64,000 bases of DNA, from the NCBI GenBank assembly GCA_964408805.1, contig CAYPAV010000002.1:124001-188000 (forward strand). Direction: 5' to 3'. A model generated the notes under the pieces. That model was not told the origin of the DNA. It searched no databases and saw only the letters and a list, made by a program, of their open reading frames with translations. Position 1 is the first letter of the stretch; each line of letters opens with the position of its first letter. Of this stretch, positions 8,369 to 17,768 are shown in pieces. This DNA comes from CAYPAV01 sp964408805. Its GTDB lineage: Bacteria > Pseudomonadota > Alphaproteobacteria > UBA8366. Made by a program: the position numbers and the translations under genes.

Positions 8369-9949
8369 TCACGCGTCGAGGAAGAGTTCCTTCAATCGTA
8401 TGCGCTGGAGTTTGCCAGTGGTAGTCAAGGGCAGAGCCGCCGCCTCCACGAAACGATAGTGGCGCGGCACCTTATAGGCGGAGAGGGCGTCGCGGCAGAA
8501 CGCGATCAAGTCTTCCGAACTCGCCGTCGCGTCCGTATTCAAGACGATCACGGCCGCCAGTGCCTCGTCCAGCCGGTCGTCCGGAATACCGGTGACATAG
8601 GCCTGTTCGATCGCCTCATGCGCCATGAGAACGTGCTCGACCTCGGCGGGCGCCACGTTGATACCGCCGGTCTTCACGATCTCCTTCAGGCGGCCTTCGA
8701 AGGTCAAATAGCCGTTCGCGTCGAGATGGCCGAAATCGCCGGTATGGAGAAAACCGTCTTCGTCAAAGACCTCGGCGGTGCGTTCGGGATCCTTGTCGTA
8801 GCCCTTCATGGTGAAACCGCGGATACAGATCTCGCCCCGCTCGCCAGGCGGTTTCGGCTCGCCCGTCTCGAAATCGGCGATTTTGATCTCGTTCCCCTCA
8901 TAGGGCGGCCCGGAACAACGGAGACGCAATTCGAGGGGATCGTGCGCGTCGATCACGCAGGAATTTCCGTAGGCCTCGGTCAAGCCGTAGACGTTGCAGA
9001 TCTCCTTGGCCCCCAGCGCAACGAGCATCCCGATCTGCTCGGGGGAGCCGATCGTGGCCCCGGTCCGAAGCGAGGAGAGGTCGTGATCCACACGGTCGGG
9101 ATGCTCGTAGATCGGTTGGGTCATGGCCGGTGTGCCGTAGAAGACGGTACAGCGCTCCTGTTCGATCAAGCGCAACGCCTCGCCGGGATCGAAGGCGTAT
9201 TGCAGGACGACTGAGCCGCCATGGGTCATCAGGGCGAAAAGCGCGTTGACGCAGGCGAAGGACCAGAACAACGAGACGCCGAGCCACAGGCGGTCCTCTT
9301 GCGACAGGTGCATGCGCTCGCCGACGGCCCAGAGGGCGCCGATCAATCCTCCGTGCGGCAGCGGCACGCATTTCGGCAGCGCCGTCGAGCCGGAGGTGAA
9401 AAGAATGCAGCCGGGATCGCCGGGGTCGATCGTACGCTGTGCCGCGTCGATCACCGCGTCCGGAACCTCGGCGCCAAGCGGGACTACGTCTTCGTAGCGA
9501 AGGCCGTCCGCGCCATGGGACGCGTCCAGGGAGATCAGTCGCGGCGGAGCCGAGGTGCCCGGGTCGGCGCTGATTTCGTCGATCAACTGAAAGAGATCGC
9601 GGTCCTTGAAACGCGGCTCCGTCACCAGAATTCTTACCTCGGCAAAGGAGAGTTGATAGGCGAGCTCACGCGCCGTCATCCAGGTGTTCAGTCCGACCGC
9701 CTCGATCCCGAGCGTCATGGCACCGAAATAGGCGACCAGCCATTCGATCCGGTTGCCCATCAATATGCCGACGCGATCACCCTTGCCCAGGCCGAGCGTA
9801 TGCAGCCCCTTCGCGAAGCCCCGTGCGGTCTTGCGAAATTCGGAATAGGTCAGACGCGTCTCGCCGTCGATCAGGAACACCCGGTCGGGAAACCGACGAG
9901 CCATCTCGTCCATCAGGTCGGGTGTGGTCGAACTCGCCGGCTTTTCCAT
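8369..9949 (-). CDS. AMP-binding acyl-CoA synthetase/ligase
   Basis: This ANL-superfamily ligase activates a carboxylic acid with ATP and CoA. Motifs seen are the P-loop-like FTSGSTALPKCVPL, the aromatic motif YGLTEAYG, the HTGDFG aspartate motif and the hinge/C-terminal GRLKEIVKTGGINVAPAEVE, with a catalytic lysine in TTTGKLQR near the end. The ATG at 9949 follows GGGGCGGA closely; a GTG at 9964, abutting the stop of the upstream SDR, is an alternative. It forms a minus-strand operon with that SDR and a lipase-like hydrolase. Acid substrate unknown. Confidence 0.92.
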   Translation of the reverse strand: MEKPASSTTPDLMDEMARRFPDRVFLIDGETRLTYSEFRKTARGFAKGLHTLGLGKGDRVGILMGNRIEWLVAYFGAMTLGIEAVGLNTWMTARELAYQLSFAEVRILVTEPRFKDRDLFQLIDEISADPGTSAPPRLISLDASHGADGLRYEDVVPLGAEVPDAVIDAAQRTIDPGDPGCILFTSGSTALPKCVPLPHGGLIGALWAVGERMHLSQEDRLWLGVSLFWSFACVNALFALMTHGGSVVLQYAFDPGEALRLIEQERCTVFYGTPAMTQPIYEHPDRVDHDLSSLRTGATIGSPEQIGMLVALGAKEICNVYGLTEAYGNSCVIDAHDPLELRLRCSGPPYEGNEIKIADFETGEPKPPGERGEICIRGFTMKGYDKDPERTAEVFDEDGFLHTGDFGHLDANGYLTFEGRLKEIVKTGGINVAPAEVEHVLMAHEAIEQAYVTGIPDDRLDEALAAVIVLNTDATASSEDLIAFCRDALSAYKVPRHYRFVEAAALPLTTTGKLQRIRLKELFLDA

Positions 9950-9964
9950 TCCGCCCCGCTTCAC

Positions 9965-10723
9965 CTAGCGAGCGGTGAACCCGCCGTCGATGACGAGCTC
10001 CGCGCCGGTCATGAAACTGGCATCGTCGGAAGCGAGATAGAGCACTCCCTTGGCGATTTCCTCGGCCCGGCCCAGCCGGCCCATCGGCGTCTTCTGCCGA
10101 AAGTGGTTGCGGAGGCTCTCGGGACCGACCTGGTCGGCCATCGCCTCGAACATGCCGGCATCGATATACCCCGGATGTACCGAATTGATGCGGATCGAAT
10201 AGCCGAGATTGGTGCATTCGATCGCCGCCGATTTGGTCAGGATACGTACCCCGCCCTTCGAGGCGCCATAGGCGCCGACGATCGATTCGCCGACCAGACC
10301 CATGATCGAGGAAATGTTGATAATCGCACCCCCCGTCTCCTTCATCGCGCGGATGCCGTGCTTCACGCCGAGGAAGACCCCGTCGAGATTGACCGCCATC
10401 ACCCGGCGCCACTCCTCAAGGCTGGTATCCTCGAGCGGCGAGAGCTTGGGCAACAGCCCCGCATTGTTGACCAGGATATCGATCCGGCCGTGGCGCGCGG
10501 CCACCTCCGCCATAAGGGCTTCCCATGCCGCCTCGTCGGTGACGTCCTGGGCCTGGAATTCGCCATTGGTCAATTCCCCGGCGACAACAGCACCACCCGC
10601 GGCGTTGAGATCGGTCACCACGACCGTCGCGCCATTCTCCGACAGCGTTCGCGCCGTCGCGGCACCGATGCCCGATGCCGCCCCGGTCACGATCGCGATC
10701 TTTCCCGCGAGCCGTTCCGTCAT
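9965..10723 (-). CDS. SDR-family oxidoreductase
   Basis: This classical 252-aa short-chain dehydrogenase has TGAASGIGAAT for cofactor binding, NNAG, and the catalytic pair in YGASKGG. The acidic VTDLNA after strand 2 suggests NAD rather than NADP. It ends where the acyl-CoA ligase begins and starts 22 bases after the hydrolase gene, so the three are likely co-transcribed. This would fit ester hydrolysis, alcohol oxidation and CoA activation of one substrate, which is inference from context. Confidence 0.9.
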   Translation of the reverse strand: MTERLAGKIAIVTGAASGIGAATARTLSENGATVVVTDLNAAGGAVVAGELTNGEFQAQDVTDEAAWEALMAEVAARHGRIDILVNNAGLLPKLSPLEDTSLEEWRRVMAVNLDGVFLGVKHGIRAMKETGGAIINISSIMGLVGESIVGAYGASKGGVRILTKSAAIECTNLGYSIRINSVHPGYIDAGMFEAMADQVGPESLRNHFRQKTPMGRLGRAEEIAKGVLYLASDDASFMTGAELVIDGGFTAR

Positions 10724-10745
10724 GATCGAATCCCCGCTTTGCTCC

Positions 10746-11693
10746 TCAATCGTCGAACCGCGCCTTCAGATAATCGCCGATCTCGTCGATGGCGCCTTCG
10801 GCGGCCGGGATCACCTTGCCCATCTGCAGAAAGCCGTGAATCGTCGTCTCGTAGCATTTGTAGACGACATCGACTCCCGCCGCCGTCAGCTTGTCCGCAT
10901 AGGCCTTGCCTTCGTCAAGTAGAGGATCGAGCCCGGCCGTCAGCACGTAGGCCGGCGGCAATCCCGCGAAATCCTCGCAATGAAGGGGCGAGGCGTCCTG
11001 TTCCGATACCGGGTCCGTATGCCCGAAATAATGCTCGTGGAACCAGGTCATGACCGGCTCGCGGATCGGAAAGGTGTCCGAGTGGTCGCGCCGCGAGGCG
11101 AAATCGCCCATGGCATGGTCGGTCAGCGGATAGATCAGCACCTGACAAGCGAGTGCCGGACCACCCGCGTCGCGCAGCTTCTGGGCCGCCACGGCGGCAA
11201 GATTGCCGCCGGCGCTGTCGCCGCCAACGGCGATCCGCGATGGGTCGCCGCCGAAGGCATCGCCATTCGCAGTCGCCCAAGCAAGGGCGGCCATCGTATC
11301 CTCGACCGCCGCCGGATAACGATGCTCCGGCGCCAGGCGATAATCGACCGAGGCCACCAAACAGCCGGCCCTGTTGGCCATCCGCCGCGCGATCGAATCA
11401 TGTGTGTCGAGTGTGCCGATCACGAAACCGCCGCCGTGAAGATAAACATGGATCGGCAAAGCACCCGGCTCCACGCCGGTCGGCGTATAGAGACGGATCA
11501 TCAGCTCGCCGCCGGGTCCGTCGATCGCGATGGACTCGACCTTGGCCATCGGCTCCGGTTCGATCGCCGTCTTGGCGGTGCCGGCCGCGGATTGCAACCG
11601 CGCCGCCGGCGCCTCCAGCGTATAGAGCGGCGGCAAGTCGGCGGCCGTCGCCCAGTCGATCATGCGTTGGGTATCTGGATCGGCTTCAAACAT
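10746..11693 (-). CDS. Alpha/beta hydrolase, hormone-sensitive-lipase family
   Basis: This 315-aa esterase-like protein carries the HSL oxyanion motif HGGGFVIG, the nucleophile elbow GGDSAGGN, and a late TTIHGF with the catalytic histidine. There is no signal peptide, so it is probably cytosolic and acts on small esters. It leads the operon hydrolase-SDR-acyl-CoA ligase and is divergent from the class II aldolase gene, with a shared promoter region of about 125 bases. Confidence 0.9.
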   Translation of the reverse strand: MFEADPDTQRMIDWATAADLPPLYTLEAPAARLQSAAGTAKTAIEPEPMAKVESIAIDGPGGELMIRLYTPTGVEPGALPIHVYLHGGGFVIGTLDTHDSIARRMANRAGCLVASVDYRLAPEHRYPAAVEDTMAALAWATANGDAFGGDPSRIAVGGDSAGGNLAAVAAQKLRDAGGPALACQVLIYPLTDHAMGDFASRRDHSDTFPIREPVMTWFHEHYFGHTDPVSEQDASPLHCEDFAGLPPAYVLTAGLDPLLDEGKAYADKLTAAGVDVVYKCYETTIHGFLQMGKVIPAAEGAIDEIGDYLKARFDD

Positions 11694-11819
11694 TGCTTTT
11701 GGGTCCGTCTCTGATTTCCATGCGATGCGTTGAAATACATATATCGCGGCAGAGTTTCTTTAATAGCGCCCAGCACGGACTTGGACAGCCGCGCTTCTCT
11801 ATGGAGGAAGGAAATCCGA

Positions 11820-12572
11820 ATGGCCCGAAAAATTCCTGCCGAGGAATGGCAAGCCCGCGTCGACTTGGCCGCCTGTTATCGTCTCACCGAGCTTTACGAC
11901 ATGTCCGATTTGACGGGGACCCACATATCGGTCCGCGTGCCGAATACGACGGATGAATTTCTTCTCAACCCCTATGGCATGTTCTTCGACGAGATCACGG
12001 CATCGAGCCTGATCCGGATAAATCTCGACGGCGATGTCCTCGACGAAAGCGAATACCCGGTCAATCTGGCCGGCTATACCATCCACAGCGCCGTTCTCGA
12101 GGCCCGACCCGATGTCACCTGCGTCCTGCATACCCATACGGTACCCGGAATGGCCGTCGCGGCGACGGTAGAGGGCTTGCTTCCGCTGAGCCAGCATTCG
12201 CTGCAGTTCTACGAACGGCTGTCCTATCACGACTATGAAGGGCCGGCGACACGGGCCGACGAGAAGTCACGCCTGCAAGAAGACCTTGGCGCGTCGAATA
12301 TGGCGATGGTACTCCGCAACCACGGCCTTCTAGCCTGCGGACGGACCGTCGCCGAGGCCTTCCGGACGATATTCCGGCTGGAGAAATCATGCGCCTCGCA
12401 GATGCACGCGATGGCAATGCAGGCGGCCGGCGGCAAACTGATTTTCGTCGACAAGGATGTTTGCGAGCGATCTGCGGCCCTCTTCGACTCCCGCGGCAGC
12501 AATACGGGCGATGCGTCTTGGCCGGGCTTTCTTCGTAGGCTCGACAAGATCGACCCGAGCTACAAGGACTGA
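11820..12572 (+). CDS. Class II aldolase/adducin-family protein
   Basis: This 250-aa protein has the zinc-binding HTHTVPGM and the NHGLLACG motif of the class II aldolase/adducin family, which includes fuculose-phosphate aldolase and related decarboxylases. The start at 11820 follows GGAGGAAGGA by 7 bases; a longer in-frame start at 11730 adds 30 unlike residues. It is a single gene, divergent from the hydrolase operon and convergent with the TauD gene at 12598. Members of this subfamily often do not act on sugar phosphates, so substrate is left open. Confidence 0.88.
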   Translation: MARKIPAEEWQARVDLAACYRLTELYDMSDLTGTHISVRVPNTTDEFLLNPYGMFFDEITASSLIRINLDGDVLDESEYPVNLAGYTIHSAVLEARPDVTCVLHTHTVPGMAVAATVEGLLPLSQHSLQFYERLSYHDYEGPATRADEKSRLQEDLGASNMAMVLRNHGLLACGRTVAEAFRTIFRLEKSCASQMHAMAMQAAGGKLIFVDKDVCERSAALFDSRGSNTGDASWPGFLRRLDKIDPSYKD

Positions 12573-12597
12573 ACCTTCGTCCTCGTGAATTCCGCGG

Positions 12598-13446
12598 TTA
12601 GACCGGGACGGTGCCCTTGACCTGGACCCGGTGCATCAATCGGCGTTCGCCCGGATAGTCGTTAAGCGCCAGATGTGTCGAACTGCGATTGTCCCAAAAG
12701 GCGAGCGACCCGACCCGCCATTTGAAGCGGCAGGTAAACTCCGGACGACACGAATGATCGTAGAGATATTGCAGGACCGGCCGGCTTTCCTCTGCCGTCA
12801 TGCCGTCGAGACGTTCGGTGTGCAGGATGTTGACGAAGAGCGCCTTTCGACCCGTTTCCGGATGGGTTCGGATGACGGGATGGGTGGTCGACATATTGGA
12901 CCACTCGGCCGATTGCGCTTCGCTCCCGGGCGGCGGGATCCGCTCCTCGGCCAAGGAGCGCAAGACTCGCCCGTTTGAATGGACCGCCCGCAGCCCATCG
13001 AGCATCTCCTTCATGCCGTCCGACAGAGTCTCGTAGGCCATATACTGGTTGGCGAATACCGTGTCGCCACCGGTCTTGGGGAGGACCTTGGCGCACAGGA
13101 TCGAACTCATGGTCGGCGCCTCCAAGTGGCTGGTGTCGGTATGCCATTCCCAGCCGAAATTCATCTTGTCCTCGGGCTTTTTTTCGAGGATCAAGAGCTC
13201 CGGATATTTCCCGGGCACCTGCCGGTGGGGCGGCAGCGGTGCCAATTCACCGAAACAGCGGCCGAACCGCGCCAGATCGTCATCCGAGATTTCCTGGTCG
13301 CGGAAGAAGATCACAAGGTGATCCAGAAACGCCCGCCGCAGTTCCGCGATGACATCCGGATCGAGTTCCCGGCGGAGGTCCACACCGGAAATTTCGGCCC
13401 CGCAGGCCCCCGCGATCGGTTTCACGTCGATAAGGCGATAATCCAT
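12598..13446 (-). CDS. TauD/TfdA-family dioxygenase (copy 2)
   Basis: This 282-aa 2-oxoglutarate oxygenase has the metal triad H102-x-D104 (WHTDTSH) and H258 (WDNRSSTHLA), and the family start IAGACGAEISGVDL. It is clearly paralogous to the two genes at 13566 and 14419, sharing FANQYMAYETLSDGMKEMLD with the first of them. It is divergently oriented to that pair across about 120 bases (13447-13565), which must hold both promoters. Substrate unknown. Confidence 0.92.
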   Translation of the reverse strand: MDYRLIDVKPIAGACGAEISGVDLRRELDPDVIAELRRAFLDHLVIFFRDQEISDDDLARFGRCFGELAPLPPHRQVPGKYPELLILEKKPEDKMNFGWEWHTDTSHLEAPTMSSILCAKVLPKTGGDTVFANQYMAYETLSDGMKEMLDGLRAVHSNGRVLRSLAEERIPPPGSEAQSAEWSNMSTTHPVIRTHPETGRKALFVNILHTERLDGMTAEESRPVLQYLYDHSCRPEFTCRFKWRVGSLAFWDNRSSTHLALNDYPGERRLMHRVQVKGTVPV

Positions 13447-13565
13447 TCGTACCTCCGAAACACAGACGTAGAAAGCCGGCGCGGAGCGGCAAGGCGGGGA
13501 GATGTCTTGACGGCCGGGCCGCCCGCCCGATTATCCATTTGGTGGATGGAAAAGGGAGACGAGAG

Positions 13566-14414
13566 ATGACCGAGCTCGAAATCCGGCCTGTCGCCGGGGC
13601 CTGCGGCGCCGATGTTTCCGGCGTCGATATGTCGGAGGACCTTGGCGAAAACGTGATCGGCGAGCTTCGCCAGGCCCTGTTGGACCATCAGGTCCTGTTC
13701 TTTCGCGATCAGGAAATGACGCCCGAGCAACACAAGGACTTCGGCCGCCGGTTCGGCCCGCTCAACATCCATCCCCAATACAACAATCTGGAAGGCCATC
13801 CCGAGATCCTGCCGATCCTGAAAGAGCCCGAGGATCCGCTAAATATAGGCGGCGTCTGGCATTCGGATCTGAGCAATCTCGAGACCCCGCCGCTCGGCTC
13901 GGTTCTCTACGGCATCGACATCCCGCCGCAGGGCGGCGACACCATGTTCGCCAATCAGTATCTCGCCTACGAGACCCTCTCAGACGGCATGAAGGAGATG
14001 CTGGACGGGCTTAAGGCCGTGAACAGCAGCCGCACCCTGACCGACGACGACAGCAAGGCGGCCCGCAATGCCAGCCGCTCGACCAAATTGCGCGACGACA
14101 TCACCAGCGCCGACGAGATCACAAATCTGCATCCGGTGGTGCGCACCCATCCGGAAACCGGCCGCAAGGGACTCTTCGTGAACAAGCCCTTCACCATCGG
14201 CCTCGAGGGCATGACGGAAGCCGAGAGCGAACCCATCCTCTCCTTCCTTTTTGCCCATGCCGCCCGACCCGAATTCACCTGCCGGTTCAGGTGGGAGAAG
14301 GGCTCGGTCATATTTTGGGACAATCGGTGCCTGCAGCACTACGCGTTGAACGACTATCCGGGTCATCGGCGCTACGTCCATCGCGTCACTATCGAGGGCG
14401 AACGACCGCAATAA
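13566..14414 (+). CDS. TauD/TfdA-family dioxygenase (copy 3)
   Basis: This 282-aa 2-oxoglutarate oxygenase has H99-x-D101 (WHSDLSN) and H258 (WDNRCLQHYA), with THPETGRKGLF and a late HRRYVHRV for 2-oxoglutarate binding. I chose the ATG at 13566, preceded by GGGAGACGAGAG, over 13539. It is followed after only 4 bases by copy 4, a close paralogue sharing LNIHP, GHPEI and ILKE segments, so the two are co-translated and arose by tandem duplication. Confidence 0.92.
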   Translation: MTELEIRPVAGACGADVSGVDMSEDLGENVIGELRQALLDHQVLFFRDQEMTPEQHKDFGRRFGPLNIHPQYNNLEGHPEILPILKEPEDPLNIGGVWHSDLSNLETPPLGSVLYGIDIPPQGGDTMFANQYLAYETLSDGMKEMLDGLKAVNSSRTLTDDDSKAARNASRSTKLRDDITSADEITNLHPVVRTHPETGRKGLFVNKPFTIGLEGMTEAESEPILSFLFAHAARPEFTCRFRWEKGSVIFWDNRCLQHYALNDYPGHRRYVHRVTIEGERPQ

Positions 14415-14418
14415 TCGA

Positions 14419-15264
14419 ATGACCATCGAAATCGAACCCATCGCCGGAGCCTGCGGTGCTGAAATCAGGGGCGTCGATTTATCGATGGATCTCGATAATG
14501 CGACCTTCGCGGCGGTTCATGACGCCTTCCTGGCGCATCAGGCCCTCTTCTTCCGCGATCAGCACCTAACGCCCGACCAACAGAAGGCGTTGGGCCGGCG
14601 GTTCGGTACGCTGAATATTCATCCAGGTTACTTTCCCATCGACGGACATCCGGAGATCATCCCGATCCTGAAGGAAGCGGATGCGACCGAAAATGTCGGC
14701 GGGACCTGGCATAGCGATCTCAGCCATCTGGCGGAGCCGCCGCTGGCGTCGATCCTTCATGGCATCGGCTTGCCGCCCCGGGGCGGCGATACCCTCTTCG
14801 CCAATCAATATCTCGCCTACGAGAGCCTATCCCCGGGTCTGAAGACGATGTTGAAAGGACTTCGCGCGGTCCACGACAACGGTATCCAAAGCGGCGCGGG
14901 CCGGCGCGACCTGCGGAACAGTCGCCGCTCGGCCAAGCTGCGGGAAGGCATGGAGCGGATCGAGAACATCCACCCGGTCGTTCGCACTCATCCCGAGACC
15001 GGACGGAACGCATTGTTCGTCTGCCGACCCTTTACCAAACGGTTCGACCAAATGACCGAAGCGGAAAGCCGACCATTACTCGACTTTCTTTTCGCCCATG
15101 CGGCACGGCCCGAATTCACATGCCGGTTCAGTTGGTCGCCGGGGGCGGTCGCGATATGGGACAATCGTTGCGTCCTGCATCACGCGATCAACGATTACGC
15201 GGGATATCGACGATACATGCACCGGGTAACGGTGAACGGCGACGCGCCGTTCCTGGCCGCCTAA
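14419..15264 (+). CDS. TauD/TfdA-family dioxygenase (copy 4)
   Basis: This 281-aa 2-oxoglutarate oxygenase has H98-x-D100 (WHSDLSH) and H254 (WDNRCVLHHA). It starts 4 bases after the stop of copy 3 in the same operon and is its nearest relative here. The central segment (residues about 150-180) differs in length and sequence from copies 2 and 3; in TauD structures this region helps close over the substrate, so the paralogues may prefer different substrates. No transporter is adjacent. Confidence 0.92.
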   Translation: MTIEIEPIAGACGAEIRGVDLSMDLDNATFAAVHDAFLAHQALFFRDQHLTPDQQKALGRRFGTLNIHPGYFPIDGHPEIIPILKEADATENVGGTWHSDLSHLAEPPLASILHGIGLPPRGGDTLFANQYLAYESLSPGLKTMLKGLRAVHDNGIQSGAGRRDLRNSRRSAKLREGMERIENIHPVVRTHPETGRNALFVCRPFTKRFDQMTEAESRPLLDFLFAHAARPEFTCRFSWSPGAVAIWDNRCVLHHAINDYAGYRRYMHRVTVNGDAPFLAA

Positions 15265-15416
15265 TTCGGCCGATTCACCGATGAAAGCGCGGCAAGATTT
15301 GTATTTCGGCCTATTAGCGCTTGTTCCGGTCGTTGCGTTGGAAGCCCGACCCGTAACCTTTGGTTAACAAATTGCGACTAGGCTGCCACCGCGAATACCT
15401 CGCAGGGAGCACAATA

Positions 15417-15764
15417 ATGAGCGAAACATTAGGCGAACCCGCCAATGTCTTCGACGAATTAGACGAGAAAATACGCCAACTCTTCGCCGAAATTCAAAAC
15501 GTCGGAAAGATCGCGCAACAGATCGAGGAAGTGGCCAGCCAAACCAATTTGCTGGCTCTGAATGCGACCATCGAAGCCGCGCGAGCGGGCGAGCAGGGCA
15601 AGGGCTTCGCGGTTGTCGCGGGCGAGGTCAAGGCGCTTGCCGGCCAGACCCGGAGCGCAACGGAGGAAATTTCGGGCTCGGTTCAAAAACTCACCAATGA
15701 GGCGATGGAACTCGAAATGATTGTCGCGGACGCGGCAAAATCGGCGGAACAAGACGCCGCCTAG
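15417..15764 (+). CDS. Miniature MCP signalling-domain protein
   Basis: This 115-aa soluble protein consists almost entirely of the cytoplasmic hairpin tip of a methyl-accepting chemotaxis protein, including ASQTNLLALNATIEAARAGE and GFAVVAGEVKALA. There is no membrane segment, HAMP or ligand domain, and the helices flanking the tip are only about 30-40 residues each. The ATG at 15417 follows AGGGAG at good spacing. It is not recognisable as the end of a degraded full-length MCP upstream, since the preceding sequence is the TauD gene. It could bind CheA/CheW or be a remnant; function unknown. Confidence 0.75.
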   Translation: MSETLGEPANVFDELDEKIRQLFAEIQNVGKIAQQIEEVASQTNLLALNATIEAARAGEQGKGFAVVAGEVKALAGQTRSATEEISGSVQKLTNEAMELEMIVADAAKSAEQDAA

Positions 15765-15870
15765 CGGGCTCAACAACGATCTCCAATTCCGGGACGGGCA
15801 TTTCGGACTCGCCGGGCGATCCGACCACACTATAGTTGTGCCCAGCGAACCGATGCGGGGAGACGCGCCG

Positions 15871-17352
15871 ATGCCGACCATCCTGAGCTACGACGTGGCG
15901 ATCGTGGGATGTGGCATCTCCGGCCTTTCGGCCGCCGTCGCCGCGCAACAGCACGGCGCCAAGGTCGCGATCTTGGAGCGGGCGCCGATGACCGAACGCG
16001 GCGGCAACACGCGCTACACGGAATCCTTTTGGCGAATGAAAAGCGAGACCGCGGTCTCGGACGATTTCATCGATCGGTTCGGCGAGAATGCGGGCGGCCA
16101 CCTCGATCCCGAGATCGTCAAGGATGCCGCTCGTCCCTACGAGGATTGGCCCGGCATTCTGAAAACGCTGAATTTCACCGATCCGGAGCTGATTTCAAGC
16201 TTCGCCGAGCAGGCGGGCCCCGCCCTGCAATGGCTGAAAAGTTTCGGCGTCTCCTTCGACTTTCTGCCGAATTATTTCATTTCGGAATCGACGACCCGGA
16301 TCGCCCCCGTGGGCGGCGGCTGGGCGCTGATCGAGGCCTTGGCGGGATATGCGGAGGCGCATTCGGACGACATCACCTTCCATTACGAGACGACCGCCAA
16401 ATTCCTACTCGCCGACGATGGGGGCCGAGTCGTCGGGCTTCGCGCCGTGGGGGCCGAAAATCGACCGATCGACATACACGCCAAGGCCGTCGTGCTGGCG
16501 TGCGGCGGGTTCGAGGGCAATCCGGAAATGCTGAGCCACTACATCGGTCCAAATTCCCAATGGGTACGTCCGATCGCCCGCGGCGGCTACTACAATCGGG
16601 GCGAAGGGATTCGCATGGCCCTCGATATTGGCGCGGCACCCAGTGGCGACTACGGCAGCTTCCACGCCCAGCCCGTCGACCCGCGTTCCGGCGCGATCGA
16701 ACCCGTCGTGCTCAGCTACGCCTACGGCATTCTGGTCAATCGCGAGGGACGTCGCTTTACCGATGAAGCGCCGAGTTCGGTCGACGCCACCTACGAGGCC
16801 GTCACGCGGATCATTCTCCAGCAACCCGAAGGCTTGGCCTATGCCGTCCACGACGCGCGGATGGACGAGGTCGAGAACTGGCGAAAGGCGATCCGCAGCG
16901 ACCAGGCCCCGATCGAGGCCGCCAGCCTCGATGCCCTTGCCGACGCGATCGGGCTTGATCGGGAACGGTTCCTGGCGACGGTCGCGGCCTACAATGCAGC
17001 CTGCCCGCCGGAAGACGGCCGCTACGATGCCCGACGGCCGGACGGAATTGCAACATCCGGGATCGAACCCGCCAAGAGCCATTGGTCGAGGCCGATCGAC
17101 AAGCCGCCCTTCCTCGCCTGGCCGATCATGGCGGCCTGTTGCTTTACCTTCGGCGGATTGAAGGTCAATACCCGGGCCCAGGTTCTGAACATGGACGGCG
17201 AGATCATCCCGGGGCTATATGCGGCGGGCGAGGTGATGGGAATCTATTACCGGACCTATACGGGCGCCACTTCGGTGATGCGGGGCGCCGTATTCGGCCG
17301 ACGCGCAGGAACGGACGCGGCGACAAGATTCGTTCGACCGAACGTATCCTGA
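15871..17352 (+). CDS. FAD-dependent tricarballylate-dehydrogenase-like flavoprotein
   Basis: This 493-aa FAD protein belongs to the fumarate-reductase/succinate-dehydrogenase flavoprotein superfamily, closest by pattern to tricarballylate dehydrogenase (TcuA). The dinucleotide motif is VAIVGCGISGLSAAVAA, followed by RGGNTRYTESFWRM; the C-terminal FAD segment is PGLYAAGEVMG. The start at 15871 follows GCGGGGAGA. TcuA oxidises tricarballylate to cis-aconitate, but the family also includes 3-ketosteroid dehydrogenase-like enzymes, so this is a family call. It precedes a small unknown gene and an alpha/beta hydrolase on the same strand. Confidence 0.85.
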   Translation: MPTILSYDVAIVGCGISGLSAAVAAQQHGAKVAILERAPMTERGGNTRYTESFWRMKSETAVSDDFIDRFGENAGGHLDPEIVKDAARPYEDWPGILKTLNFTDPELISSFAEQAGPALQWLKSFGVSFDFLPNYFISESTTRIAPVGGGWALIEALAGYAEAHSDDITFHYETTAKFLLADDGGRVVGLRAVGAENRPIDIHAKAVVLACGGFEGNPEMLSHYIGPNSQWVRPIARGGYYNRGEGIRMALDIGAAPSGDYGSFHAQPVDPRSGAIEPVVLSYAYGILVNREGRRFTDEAPSSVDATYEAVTRIILQQPEGLAYAVHDARMDEVENWRKAIRSDQAPIEAASLDALADAIGLDRERFLATVAAYNAACPPEDGRYDARRPDGIATSGIEPAKSHWSRPIDKPPFLAWPIMAACCFTFGGLKVNTRAQVLNMDGEIIPGLYAAGEVMGIYYRTYTGATSVMRGAVFGRRAGTDAATRFVRPNVS

Positions 17353-17402
17353 TCCCCGGACCGTATTATCTCGGTGTATCAACCAGACGAGGGCGATAGA
17401 CG

Positions 17403-17765
17403 ATGATCGAAAGCATGGCCGAACGCGTTAATGCAGACGACGCCCTGGTCCGGCGGGGCCGTTGGGTCGATCTCTCCTTCCTTCTCGGCATCGGCGAAAC
17501 CGAATACATGATCACAATCCGCGAGGGACGCGTCGAACGGGTGGCGCCGCGAGGTCTCGCGACCGAAACCGGCCGGTTTTCGATCCGCGCCGAGGAGGCG
17601 ACCTGGCGCGAGTTCTGGCGACCGGTGCCGAAGCGCGACTACCACGATATTTGGAGCATGCTACCGAAAGGTCTGGCGTCATTGGACGGCGATCTATTGC
17701 CGCTGATCCAGAACCTGCAATATTTCAAGGATGTCCTGGCCGCGCCCAGGGCAAGCGAGGGCTGA
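17403..17765 (+). CDS. Small protein of unknown function, possibly SCP2-like
   Basis: This 120-aa soluble protein has a conserved-looking fold pattern: GRWVDLSFLLGIGETEYMIT, WREFWRPVPKRDYHDIW and LIQNLQYFKDVL near the C-terminus. The last segment recalls SCP2-like lipid-carrier domains found beside hydrolases and oxidoreductases, but I cannot confirm that. It ends 3 bases before the alpha/beta hydrolase start, so the two are translationally linked and probably function together. Confidence 0.7.
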   Translation: MIESMAERVNADDALVRRGRWVDLSFLLGIGETEYMITIREGRVERVAPRGLATETGRFSIRAEEATWREFWRPVPKRDYHDIWSMLPKGLASLDGDLLPLIQNLQYFKDVLAAPRASEG

Positions 17766-17768
17766 GCG

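Noticed and set aside
9221..11053. 610-aa plus-strand open frame across three minus-strand genes
   Set aside because: It covers the acyl-CoA ligase, SDR and hydrolase genes, all with intact motifs; the translation has no recognisable domain.
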